Shown here piece by piece: positions 1 to 9,895 of a stretch of DNA of 64,000 bases. The stretch is from Adiantum capillus-veneris. Its lineage: Eukaryota; Streptophyta; Polypodiopsida; Polypodiales; Pteridaceae. The position numbers and the translations under genes were made by a program. The notes below the pieces were generated by a model. The model searched no databases and had not been told where the DNA came from. It saw only the letters and a program-made list of their open reading frames with translations. The stretch is from contig CM043952.1 of the NCBI GenBank assembly GCA_014529385.2, positions 61,458,119 to 61,522,118 on the forward strand, in the 5' to 3' direction. The stretch's first letter is position 1. Each line of letters opens with the position of its first letter.

Positions 1-674
1 TGGTCACCCTATGAGAATCTTCAAGGAAATATTCCTCTTGCAACGCCTTCTTGAAGTCCTTCCAATTTGGTCTCGGGGGGTTCACTATATGTAAACCATC
101 TATACAACGTGCGTTCAAAGTATTTAAAAAACCCCTTATCTGTGAATCTTTAACTAATAAAACAACCCCTCTTTCTTTATGAACTTACGGGTTTTTTTCC
201 AAAGTGCTATAAAAAAACCCATTTTCTAAATATATTTATGTAAAATTTACCCAAAATTTTTGATTAAAAAACCCCTCCTATTGAACTCTCATGGTATACT
301 TACATACATAGAGGTGGACTCCCCGAGAATTTGGTCCTTGAGCCGCATGAATTTCTTTAATTGGGGCCCTAAGCTTCAGCACTGCATTCAGATGAAACCC
401 TTTCACTGAGTTCTGGTCTTCAATTCCATTATCTTCCATAGACTACTCATAAAAATTGCAAAATTTTGAAATATCTGGGCCTTCAAACCGCTGCAACTTA
501 TTTGTAACAGTTTGCCAAGATTTATAAATCCGCTTTTGCAAATTATGTTGATGTTGTGCAGCCTGTTGCTGGCTCCATGTAAACTACAAACTGCTGCATC
601 ATTTTTTGCATGGCTGCCTTTTGCGGTGTAGACATAGTCTTCAACTATTTTTCCACCCCGGCTCGGTTTCGCAT
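1..674 (-). pseudogene. Decayed retroelement gag-like fragment, running off the left edge
   Basis: Reading the minus strand from 674, a frame begins MRNRAGVEK, hits a TAG, and continues KTMSTPQKAAMQKMMQQF. After a frame change it reads LQRFEGPDISKFCNFYE, a stop, then SMEDNGIEDQNSVKGF. At 90-1 it reads PRPNWKDFKKALQEEYF and EDSHRVT. The order (Gln-rich start, 'RFEGxDI' segment, 'W..FK.AL.EEYF.ED' segment) resembles gag-type proteins of plant LTR retroelements; I cannot name the family. About 200 bp of AT-rich sequence (roughly 100-300) interrupts the coding homology and may be a small insertion. One or more frameshifts and at least two stops make it a pseudogene. It has no visible link to the downstream hAT. 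Confidence 0.55.
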
Positions 675-1261
675 AGGGTTCACCAGGTTGTCGAGGGATA
701 TGGGTTCAAAATGTGAGCTAGGTCAGCACCGAGCTGCTGCCTCTGGGAAAATTGAGAGCCAAGAGTTGTTGCACCGCACAAAAAGGTAGTTATAACTTAC
801 TTGGTAATGCTAACGACGCACAAAAACCGCTTGAAAATTGATAACACTGACAAAACTGATGCACAATTATTGAGGCAATGCCGTTAATGACACCTGCTAC
901 TTAATTTGAATGATGGTTTAGGTGTTTAAACTCCCTTTATAGTTTCCCACGAGTCATTAACGGCTCCGTTATTCATCAAAATGGATTAATTAAACCTAAA
1001 TTGACGTTGATGATCAAAATTTCTTCTATGTTTGGCTTCCAGACTCAGCCCTGCTTAACTTAGTCCGATCTTCTTGATCCCTGGCTTACCAAGATCCCTT
1101 CAACTTGCTCCAACTGAGTGCCCTTCCACTTGCGTCTTCAACTCTCTTGCACACCTAGTCGAGGTCGAGATCAAGAGAGAAAGTTCCCTGCTTATCTTTG
1201 AGAACGAGAGATAGAGTCTCCCCTGATTTCTCCTCCACTCCTTCCTTGCTTAGATCCGAGA
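675..1261. other. Non-coding stretch, nothing recognised
   Basis: No open frame with family motifs was found on either strand. It could hold the leader or LTR of the minus-strand gag fragment at 1-674, but I see no convincing PBS or TG...CA ends. The last 100 bp are C/T-rich and lead into the GA microsatellite. Confidence 0.4.
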
Positions 1262-1407
<146 letters not shown>

Positions 1408-1450
1408 CTCTCCTTGCTTGTGTCCAAGAGCAAGAGATCTTGTGTCCAAG

Positions 1451-1453
<3 letters not shown>

Positions 1454-1486
<33 letters not shown>
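1454..1486. repeat. (GA)n microsatellite
   Basis: A second uninterrupted GA tract, separated from the first by a short imperfect duplication containing 'gtgtccaagagc' twice. Confidence 0.95.
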
Positions 1487-1490
<4 letters not shown>

Positions 1491-1982
1491 TTCTTTGTCC
1501 TCTCCGACTCCTTGCTCCGACTTCTCAAGCTAAACCTCCCTTCTCCTTCAAGCAACAACTCCCGTTGAGTATCTCCTCCTCAATGCTTCATGCAATCCCT
1601 TCTTGTTCCAATAGCCGTCCTCTTCCTTCGTGCATGCCCTCCTTTTGGTAGCCCTTTTTTATTTTTAGCACCGATGACGCCGTCATTGTGGGAATGGCTG
1701 CTGGTGATGTGGCAAACCAATTGAGGATCATCGCCAAAATTGGCGAGACTGGGGCCGAATCGAGGCGCCTTAGTGAGCTCTGCATTTTTCCCTCCTTGCT
1801 TGACATCGTCCGATGCCTCCTGTGGTCGGGGCAAGTGCTTCTTCCTCTCCCTGCGCTGTCTCCCGCCGTCTGCATGCAATCCTCCTCCTTCTTTTTCCCC
1901 CCTTCACACACAATAACCCTCATTTCCCTTATTGGGCGTCCATTGAGACTATCCCCTTGGGCGGCCCATTACTACTGGGTTG
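1487..1982. other. Pyrimidine-rich flank of the hAT element; no recognised gene
   Basis: C/T-rich sequence. An open frame of about 160 codons starts at 1688 (MGMAAGDVANQLRIIAKIG) but crosses the hAT boundary at 1991, has no recognisable domain and becomes low-complexity, so I do not call it a gene. Its first 30 codons look less random than the rest and could be a captured exon scrap. Confidence 0.4.
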
Positions 1983-1990
1983 TTGGGCAC
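1983..1990. repeat. 8-bp target-site duplication, left copy (TTGGGCAC)
   Basis: TTGGGCAC is directly followed by CTGGGTTGCAT at 1991. The identical octamer occurs at 7871-7878, directly after ATGCAACACAG. An 8-bp duplication is the hAT signature. Confidence 0.85.
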
Positions 1991-2119
1991 CTGGGTTGCA
2001 TGATTCGTTATTCGACATTCGTTTTATTCATGAATAATGGTCAATTAATATGTTCTAAATATCTATTCGTGCGTATTGTTCGCTGCCACCTTAGCTTTTT
2101 CCAAAAAAAACGTTTTATT

Positions 2120-2213
2120 GCTTACATATCGATAGATAGTTTATCGATTGATAGGCTTTTGATCGATAGGTAAAATTGATCTATATGTTTTTGATCGATA
2201 TAGTAGTAGTATA
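2120..2213. promoter_or_regulatory. ATCGAT-rich subterminal region with TATA-like box
   Basis: Several ATCGATAG/ATCGATT motifs occur within 80 bp, ending in TATATAAAG near 2210. The same GATCGATA motif recurs near the right end of the hAT element (about 7725-7775). Repeated subterminal motifs are typical transposase-binding sites in hAT elements; that role is inferred. Confidence 0.4.
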
Positions 2214-2743
2214 TAAAGCCCAAATTTGCATGTTTTAGCTACAATTCCCTTCATCAAAGTGTCAGGTTACCTCCGACATAGAAAGGTTGAGTTGTCAACT
2301 TAAAAAATCTTTGATTTTTTAAGAAAAAATTATTTTTAATGTTTTATACATTAAGAATAAAATAATTATATAGATTTGAATCACCTATAATTCTTAACAA
2401 TAGAAGTTATTCTTTAGCTCTATTGCTAAGTTTAAATAAATTACTCTAAGCAATAGAGACTATAATTTTAGCTCCACTTCTTTAAGAATAGATAAATAAA
2501 TAATTGTACGCATTAGAGGCTACTTTTCTAGCTATAGTGTGATGTATAATTCTAAACATTATAATCTATACTCTTAGCTCTATTTGTTTTAGAATAGATA
2601 ATAAAAGTGATATTTGATGGTTAAAATCTATCATAGCTATAATATGTGCACAAATAATAGTGTTAGTTCATATATTTTGGAATATACACATACATGTAGG
2701 GTCTTTTGGTTGTCATGAACAAATGTTCTTACCTCCATATAGA

Positions 2744-3170
2744 CATAGAATAGGTTCACTTAGTGCCTCTTGGCTGTTATGAGATGATTCTCTTACTTCC
2801 AAGTGAGGTTTAAGGTATGAAGTAGGATTCACTTGGTTGCATAGAATAGGTCCACTTAGTGCCTCTTGGTTGTTATGAGATGATTCTCTTACTTCCAAGT
2901 GAGGTGTAAGGTATGAAGTAGGATTCACTTGGTTGTTATCGAGTTCATGCTCTTACCTCTAAGTGAATATGGCGGATTACCTATAGAATTCACTAGGTTG
3001 TAATCGAGCGGAAGCTCTTACCTCCTAGTGAATATTAGTCATGCATAGTAATTGGGAGTCACATGGATGTTATCGAGCTCCTACCTCCAAGAGACATAGA
3101 TAGTGGAATGTGAGATGACTCCATTGCTCATTTAGGTTGTCTTGAGCAAACGCTCTTTACCACCTAGTAG
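2744..3170. repeat. Degenerate tandem repeat array inside the hAT element
   Basis: Two close copies of a 96-bp unit (2744-2839, 2840-2935), differing at a few bases, are followed by shorter, more diverged units. Each carries a core of the form 'ggttgttatgag' then 'ctcttac.tcc.agtga'. At least six cores can be followed between 2707 and 3170. No coding potential is supported. Confidence 0.75.
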
Positions 3171-3365
3171 CTAAGAATGATATATCCATTGGTGAACTTC
3201 CGTAAAATATTATTTAACAATATTCATTCATCATTTTAATTTAGCTAATCATATCTATAACCTTTTATCTTTCTCCTTGCACTATTTTGGTAAAAATTTA
3301 TAATCATAGTGTATCTATTGATTGTAGGATATATTTTGTTGAAGTCAGAAAGCATGGTGCGATGA

Positions 3366-3569
3366 AAAGAGTGGTCGTATGTGGAGGAAAAAGAGAGAGG
3401 CAAGACAGTTTCAGTTTTGGAATGCAAACATTGTGGGCATAACGTGCCACGCAATGCAACTCGCATCAAAGAACATTTATTCAACACTAATCCCAATGTG
3501 AAAGAATGTGGAGCACCACGTAACGACATATGGGTCCATTTTGCAGGGTATGTAAAGAAATGCAAATAG
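3366..3569 (+). pseudogene. hAT transposase N-terminal BED zinc-finger remnant
   Basis: After an in-frame TGA at 3363 the frame reads KEWSYVEEKERGKTVSVLE, then C-K-H-C-G-H, NATRIKEHLF and KECGAP, ending at TAG 3567. The pattern aromatic(W)...C-x2-C...N-x2-(R/K)-(I/L)-K-x-H-L...C is the BED zinc finger that many plant hAT transposases carry in front of the RNase H-like core. The Trp, both Cys, the 'RIKEHL' helix and a later Cys are visible. The catalytic core and hATC domain are absent downstream, so this is a fragment. The following 110 bp stay partly open with no match I recognise. It lies inside the TIR/TSD-defined element. Confidence 0.65.
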
Positions 3570-4060
3570 GCAAGACTTCTTCCTAAGAGACAAAAGGGTA
3601 TGACAGGTGCGTCATCTATCAACATAGAAGAAGTGAGTGTAGATCAAGAAGACTGTGGACCTTCAATGTGATAGATGGAAAAATGTAAACATCTTTTCAT
3701 GATAATGTATCTCACTTTTTCTCACTGTAGCTCCCTATTGAGCTATATATCTCACTTTTTTTATTTAGTAGCAACAAAGTCAAGTATTGAAGAGAATTTG
3801 CATAAACATAAGTATTGAGGACATTGCTTGGCAATCAAATAAAAAGACATTTCTTGACTCTCAACAAAGTCATCAATTAGCAACTCCAAAACAAATTCAT
3901 TGCCATAAACATAGAGAGAATACAATGCGTCTCAAAAAAGGACGGGATAAATTGCCATTAAAATTTTCAACTACAGTTTACAATGTCTTTAAGAAATTGT
4001 GATATCCATCACTTTTTCAAAATCTGCGTTCAATGTTGCCTCAAGTATATCCACGGTTTC
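3570..4060. other. Hypothetical remnant region inside the hAT element
   Basis: A 71-codon open frame at 3787-4002 (+, MKRICINISIEDIAWQSNKK) has no recognised domain and could be decayed transposase sequence. No splice or promoter signal was identified. Confidence 0.3.
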
Positions 4061-4778
4061 TTAAATATCTGCCTCGTGACTTGGTCCTACCTCCTCAGGC
4101 AAGGGAGAGAGAGGACCGTACCGCACTTCGTATCTGGAAATTTTTCTCTTTATAACAACTACTTCTTCTTCTTTGGCTGCCAACTTCTCTTGTAGAGAGA
4201 AAATGCTCTCTCCTTGGCTGGCTAGTGTAGCCCCTGAGACACAATATTAACAATTTGTTCATGCTCATCTCGTAGGAGCACAACTAGCCTCTTTCGTGCA
4301 GGTGGATCTTCCTCCCCACGATGCGCTTGTGCCCTTTCTTTAGCTCTTCCAAGTCCGACACCAGCGTTGAAAGGACGGTCTATCCAAAGGATGCGCTTGT
4401 TCATTATATCTTGCACGAAGACTTGCAGACGAAGTACATGGTAACTTGATGACTGCGCTCCTTTTATATGAAGCATAGGAGCAACACACGCGAGAGCCCT
4501 TTGTGTTGCAAATCTGAGATTTTCAATGGTGTCATTGCCTTGGCACAACCTGACCTCCTGAACAGTACATCTTTCACAAAAAAAGAGGGAAAACACTTGT
4601 GTACGTCTTCCAATTTCATTGGTTCGCCCTCCAAACCTTCGGGCTCCGCGGCCTCAACAAAGAATGCAGAGAGGTCTTGAGCCCCGTAATGCATGCTCTC
4701 CTCTCTGAGGATGCATTGAGACTCTTCATGATTGAGCTCACTGTCGACATTGGGAGGAGCGTATGGGGTTGCCATTTC
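4061..4778 (-). pseudogene. Unrecognised gene fragment with coiled-coil tail, frameshifted
   Basis: On the minus strand a polypyrimidine run ending in GATTCGACAG at 4779-4780 looks like a 3' splice site. It is followed by an ATG at 4775 and MATPYAPPNVDSELNHEE. The frame continues to about 4590, then must shift to read RLCQGNDTIENLRFATQ and RLQVFVQDIMNKRILWIDRP. It shifts again near 4240 to read SIFSLQEKLAAKEEEVVVIK and PLSPLPEEVGPSHEADI before TAA at 4061. The C-terminal heptad-like stretch is probably a coiled coil. I do not recognise the family. Two frameshifts make it a pseudogene unless short introns are hidden. It lies downstream of the kinase pseudogene in the same orientation and could be a later exon of one captured locus or a separate gene. 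Confidence 0.4.
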
Positions 4779-5016
4779 CTGTCGAATCACACGACAATAA
4801 TTAATTAGATAAAAAAAATAGATACACATTGAGTAAAAAACTACAATCAATGTTAACATTCACACAATTTTAAAATTCACATCTCTCTCATCAATTTGAC
4901 AACTGCAATGTAATAAAATAGCATGAAATTTCAAATCAATGGACATGAGACAAGGCAAAAGTGTATCATTGCAATGTATAGATATGTTTTCAAATTACAA
5001 GGTATGATTTCAAATT

Positions 5017-6407
5017 TCAATCATTGGATGGCCTCAAGCCTGCACTATCTGGGAGTGTACAACCAACACGCTCAATGCCTTGTAACATGTTGAGGAGATC
5101 ATGTGAGGACTTGCGCTGGGTGGGATTGGTAGATACACAAGTGCGCAGGACTTCCTGAAAGCATCTGAGGAAAGCGATATAATTAGTGTCATCATCCTTA
5201 GGTAAATATTTAAGGAGTTCTTGAATGTATTTACAAAGGGAGTAGATATCTAGGTTGCGCGTGAAGATTGGAGGATTTGTCGATATACATTCGGGAGCCA
5301 CCCACCAATATCGCTTGCTCCAGGCTTCCCTTGTTGATGGGAGAATATCTGGCAACTTTGGAAATGTATTCACTGTGGGGAACAAGGTTGCACTACCCCA
5401 ATCACATATGCCTACATATACTCGAGCCCATCCAAAATGTAGCAAGATATTACTCCCATGAACATCATTGTGAGTGATGTTATTCGCGTGCAAACAGATG
5501 AAGGTTCGGAGCAATCCATTAATGATAGGCCATATATTCTTCTTGATGCCTTCAACGGTCCCCTCAGTGTCTCTAAAACCCTTGCTCATGGCCACATTCT
5601 TCCCATCCTTTTGGAGTCTCTCTAGCCAAGGTTTCCACCATTCCACATCTTGAAGATGAGGGTGGGCGCTCGCGTGGCGTGTCTCACCAATCCCCGAGCA
5701 GCAACGATTCCACTATGAGTGATATTCATATTTATGGCTTCATGAAGCGCTATGTTATTGGCACTCTTCTGGCATCACCCTTGATTAGCTTGTCAGCATA
5801 AAATTCATCTGTGAAGGTTTCATGGTTGACTTTCACCTTTGTGACCATGCCATATCTACCTTCTCCAATGCTTTCCATTTGTGGAAATTCAATGCAAGCC
5901 ATGCGCATGATGACGAGGTTGCATGGGTCTAAACTTCCCATGTTGGGCAGCATTTCATTGCTAGAGATTGGTACTTCCGAAGCGACAGGCATTTCGGGTA
6001 CATCCTTGGGCTCTTCTTTGATCCTTGGTCTCTTTCCCTGTTGCTTCATGCTTCTGTAGAGGACCTCTACTTCTTTCATGCGGTCCATGAAGCCAGAATT
6101 CCCTTTAATTTTCTTGACAAGGGTTTTTGCAACTCTGCAAACTTGCCCTATGATTCAACTCACGTCGTGGCCCAACTGACCACCTGTAGGGACTTCAATC
6201 CCACCTAAAACACCACAAAATTTTGCAAATAGTGTTGCATATGTAGCACTACATAACTCATCCAAAAATGGTATGTATGAGGACTCTTGCAAGACTTCCT
6301 GGAGGCGATCACTTCGTAATCCATAAAGATGAGTGCATAGAAATTCTTCGACATATTTGCGCTCAACTTTTGTATCTTGCCTGTAGTACCCATGATGTGC
6401 ATAGAAG
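5017..6407 (-). pseudogene. Protein-kinase-like pseudogene carried inside the hAT element
   Basis: The reading starts after a good 3' splice site (T-rich run then TTTTAG at 6408-6409). The N-terminal part reads ERKYVEEFLCTHLYGLRS, meets an in-frame TGA after GGQLGHDVS, and continues IIGQVCRVAKTLVKKIKG. Kinase features follow in order: glycine loop IGEGRYGMV, ATP-lysine region FYADKLIKG, a C-helix region ALHEAINMNITHSG, an HPHL element, catalytic loop HNDVHGSNIL (His-x-Asp and Asn kept, Lys replaced by His), DWG in place of DFG, and APE as VAPECI. The C-lobe ends at QGIERVGC and stops at 5017. One-base shifts near 5755 and 5660 plus the TGA break it. The key catalytic Asp residues survive, so loss seems recent. 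The kinase subfamily is not identified. The splice-like edge suggests capture of a genomic rather than fully processed copy. Confidence 0.65.
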
Positions 6408-7198
6408 CTAAAACAAAAAAACAAAAAATCAAAACTTCTTAGCAGTATAAGTGACATGTAATACAACACATTCTAGTCATTCTTTACAACACAACCATTG
6501 GGCAATCACCCTAAACCCTAAACCACAGGTTTACATGAATGTAATTTATGATTAATATACACAAGAACATGCACACAATTATGCATGATGTTAATTATAA
6601 TTTTTCATATCATAAAGAAATATGTTATGATTTTTCAAATCAAAAACCTCGCATGTATGAGACATTATCAATAGGAATGTGACGAAGTCATAGAAATACA
6701 CATTATTCTACAAATTACAAAGATTAATTTAAAATATGGTGTCACGTGTGTATCCTTCTCATTGTAAGGATCTAAGCAAGTCCTAAGCACCAGACGCAGA
6801 GGTTTTATTCCCGTTGTAAGAGAAAAGGATAAAAATTTGATCCAGACGCCGAGAACGATTACACTATAAAAATCACTAGCTCATCTGATAGTGGTTTTTT
6901 TTCCACAAATTGTGTCTGAGAGAAACTCCTCCTGTTGTAAGAACCAAAGATTGTCATGTGGGGAGTAGTTTAAAGATTACACTTCTCATTATACAGATCT
7001 ACAATGTAGATCTACGAATCATGTGGTCCATGACTACGTATATTGAAAAGTGTATAGCTTAAAGACTCACTAGATAAAAAATTTATTCGCACAGATCGTG
7101 TCTAGGAGTATCTTCTTCTGTTGTAAGAACTAAGGCTCAGACGCAGGAAGAAGTATGTTTTTTGCAAGCTCACATTTCATTGGAACTTATTTTACCTA
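6408..7198. other. Intron/upstream or non-coding part of the hAT element
   Basis: AT-rich. It contains the acceptor preceding the kinase exon, and repeated phrases such as 'cctgttgtaagaac' and 'cagacgc' spaced roughly 100-200 bp apart between 6760 and 7150, a loose repeat. No open frame was recognised. Confidence 0.35.
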
Positions 7199-7405
7199 AA
7201 GCATCGTACAAAGTAAGAGTGTCGATACATATCAAACAAATGCACATGCTCTAATGGTCTCCTAAAACGCCGTACAAAGTATGAGTGCCGACAAACATAT
7301 CAAAACAATGTACGGTGTTATCTAATTTCCTAAAACATTGACTCAAGTAAGAGTGATGCAAAGCATATCAGAACAAGAGTCAATGATTTCTAAAAGAAAA
7401 TTGAT
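7199..7405. repeat. Three-copy 67-bp degenerate tandem repeat
   Basis: The phrase 'aagta(a/t)gagtg' recurs at 7211, 7278 and 7345, giving a 67-bp period. Units also share 'acatatca.aacaa' and 'ctaaaac'. It lies near the right end of the hAT element, where subterminal repeats are expected. Confidence 0.7.
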
Positions 7406-7870
7406 TAATATGGAAGTAAGATATAAAATCAGACAAGCCATAGTAATTTCTATATCCTAAATTATAAACTGTTATGTGACTAAGAGGACTTGAAGGCGTA
7501 TAAGAGACACATACAGTAATATAATCACATGAACGTAAAATTTAAATTATTCGCATATAAAAAAACGAATTTGAAGAGAAAAGATGCTTATCAGTACGCG
7601 AAGCTGACCTGCTTGAGAGTATGAGATAGAGAGTGTGAGTTGTAGACAACTAGAAAGCTCCAAATCGATTTCGATCGAAAATGTATCGAAGTACGACGCA
7701 CGTTTTTTTATTATAAATCTAGTGTATCGATCGATACTCTATTGATCGAGAGAGTATCGATCGATAGATTACAAATTATTCAAAAATACCTCGTATTTTA
7801 CAATAATACACGAATAATGACGAGTTATTCGATATAAATTACATTATTTGGTCGAATAAATGCAACACAG

Positions 7871-7878
7871 TTGGGCAC
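7871..7878. repeat. 8-bp target-site duplication, right copy (TTGGGCAC)
   Basis: Identical to 1983-1990 and directly adjacent to the right TIR of the hAT element. Its last two bases overlap the start of the neighbouring hairpin MITE, so the hAT appears to have inserted at that MITE's edge. Confidence 0.85.
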
Positions 7879-8336
7879 CACATTAGGCAAAATTTGGACT
7901 CACAAAGAGGCCCTTTAAGGAGTTTGACTTTACCTCTCTCTACCAAAACGGGCACGTGGATAAGTTTTTGCAAACAAACTCCAAAGTTGGTGGAGGTTTG
8001 ACAGTTAGAATATCCTCTTCAAGCTCTATCTACTGATATATAGCACGCCATGAGATTCCTCATATTTTAGAAGATTCTTTTTTTGATTCACCTATGATGT
8101 GACAACTCTGTCGGAATCTAAGTGAATCAAAAAAAGAATCTTCTAAAATATAAGGAATCTCATGGCGTACTATATATCAGTAGATAGAGCTTGAAGAGGA
8201 CATTCTAACTGTCAAACCTCCGCCAACTTTGGAGTTTGTTTACAAAACTTTATCCATGCACCCGTTTTGGTAGAGAGAGGTAAAGTCAAACTCCTTAAAG
8301 GGCCCCTTTGTGAATCCAAATTTTGCCCAATGTAGT
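7877..8336. mobile_element. Long-hairpin MITE (fold-back element)
   Basis: The left arm 7880-8090 and right arm 8123-8333 are reverse complements over about 211 bp with few mismatches, joined by a 32-bp loop (8091-8122). The outermost bases pair as ACCACATTAGGC and its near-complement GCCCAATGTAGT. The element would transcribe into one near-perfect RNA hairpin, a substrate type for small-RNA production. There is no coding capacity. Its own target duplication is not evident, perhaps because the hAT sits at its left edge. The superfamily is unresolved. Confidence 0.9.
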
Positions 8337-9895
8337 CCTTGGACGGGTGGCCCTCAAAGGGCACCACCTTTGACATCCACATTGACCAGAGCATTGTTAA
8401 GCACAGCATCTTCCTCCAACAGTCCTTGACTAACAATATCATTGTGAATTTTGTTGCCATTTCCGTGTCGTGGATATTGCGACATGCCATCAAGGTGCAA
8501 GTATAAGTGATTGCATTTGGAGAAACGCCTTCCCTTGCATTTAGTTAACAAGCTAGAGCTTCTTTGCCACATCTATGTTGGGCATTCCCCACAACCAATG
8601 ATCTCCGAGAGTTGTTAAACCTTTAAATTGCTCATGCTTTCGTAAAAACACACATATCAATTAAACCATTGCCAATGCATAGTGATGACATAGATATTGA
8701 CTAAATCAATTCCAAGTTCAAGTTCTCTTGCATATGTAAATATCAGTGCACTACAAAAGATGACGTTCCGAAACTTGGTTGAAGTCAAAAATTCTCAAAT
8801 GGCACACCGATCGAGGTGACCGACCTGACACAGAACTGACCCCTGATGAATCTTTAACGGCCAATATCTTGGGAGCTAGAACTTCAATCGCTAATCTGAA
8901 AACACCGATGCGCTTTGCAAAATGAGCACTTCAAGGCCATGCATTCCCTTCATATCCAACCTCTCACCTGCAGTTGCCCAATACGGTACGGATCTGTCAT
9001 CAACTTAAGCTTCAAACTTCCATAACTTCTTCACCGTACCTCCAATCAACGAGTCATAAAGATAGGACGGTAGAGCACTTCAAGCACTACCGTTTTAGAT
9101 CATAAACTCCCATTTGTGCTCACTTTAATCATACTCTTTTTTAGCATCATTAAAGCATTTGTTGGCCCTTTAAAGCCGCATCTGGCATATATTAATGGTA
9201 AAACTAGCTTGTTAGCAAGCCCTAAACCACTGATCATTACTCAGGTAAGCTTCAATTAAGCTCAATGTGCATCTTCATGTATCTTTCTTAGCATGGGAAC
9301 GGAGCTGCACAACACCGCATTAAGCAGCAAACAAGTAGAGTTAAATGGGACCTATCCTCTTTTAACTCGTGATCATGATTTTAACTCATGATATATAAAC
9401 TCTTTTACAAGTTGGTTTGTGTATTTTCATTGCTTCCAAAATCATGTTGTTTATGCTCTTGGTATAAGCCAATGTTCTCCTAAAATGTCATGCTTCCTTT
9501 GAAAGGGTGTTTTTTTCAGAAAATATGGCAATCATGCAAACAATCCCCATCCATGTAAATATGCTTAAACATAGGAGAGCATGTACTCATAGGCACAATC
9601 ATGTCTGAAGCTTAACTTGCTTAGATGGCCATAATATTCTATTGGACATTACAGTAACTGTGTGAAGTTTGGACATTTCTTGCATCGAATATCATATTTT
9701 TTTACAAGCATCATTGTATACTTTCTCATGTTCATTGATAAAGTTATGCAATTATGCAATAACTCCAGATACACAATCTTGAAAACAATCTTTCCAACAT
9801 GTATATTTCTAATGGAAATATATAAATAGATAAGATCATTATACGCAAGCTCATTTTTTCATAGCTTGGGGGTTCTAGCTCATTGAACTAACATA
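8337..9895. other. Long stretch without a supported gene
   Basis: A minus-strand frame at 8354-8572 (FSKCNHLYLHLDGMSQYPRH) is open for about 70 codons and its composition is not obviously random, but I do not recognise it and see no splice context. The remainder, 8600-9890, is AT-rich with no repeats or motifs that I can name. Confidence 0.4.

Larger units (their letters stand above)
1991..7870. mobile_element. hAT-type DNA transposon, 5.9 kb, carrying gene fragments
   Basis: The ends are inverted: CTGGGTTGCAT at 1991-2001 and ATGCAACACAG at 7860-7870 match at 10 of 11 positions, and the flanks are a perfect 8-bp direct repeat, TTGGGCAC. Inside, at 3366-3569, is a BED zinc finger of the kind at the N terminus of hAT transposases, which supports the superfamily on independent grounds. 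Subterminal regions are rich in short repeats: ATCGAT-type motifs at about 2120-2200 and 7725-7775, a degenerate tandem array at 2.7-3.2 kb and a 67-bp array at 7.2-7.4 kb. I found no transposase core or hATC dimerisation domain, so it is probably non-autonomous. The minus strand carries a kinase pseudogene and another spliced-looking gene, which suggests host gene capture (inference). Right of the element lies a hairpin MITE whose edge overlaps the TSD. Confidence 0.75.

Noticed and set aside
2744..3170. Regularly spaced repeats considered as a CRISPR-like array
   Set aside because: Repeats are degenerate with variable spacing and lie inside a plant transposon; no spacer structure or cas genes.
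8212..8493. Minus-strand open frame overlapping the hairpin MITE
   Set aside because: Half of it is hairpin arm sequence and it shows no domain; not supported as a gene.
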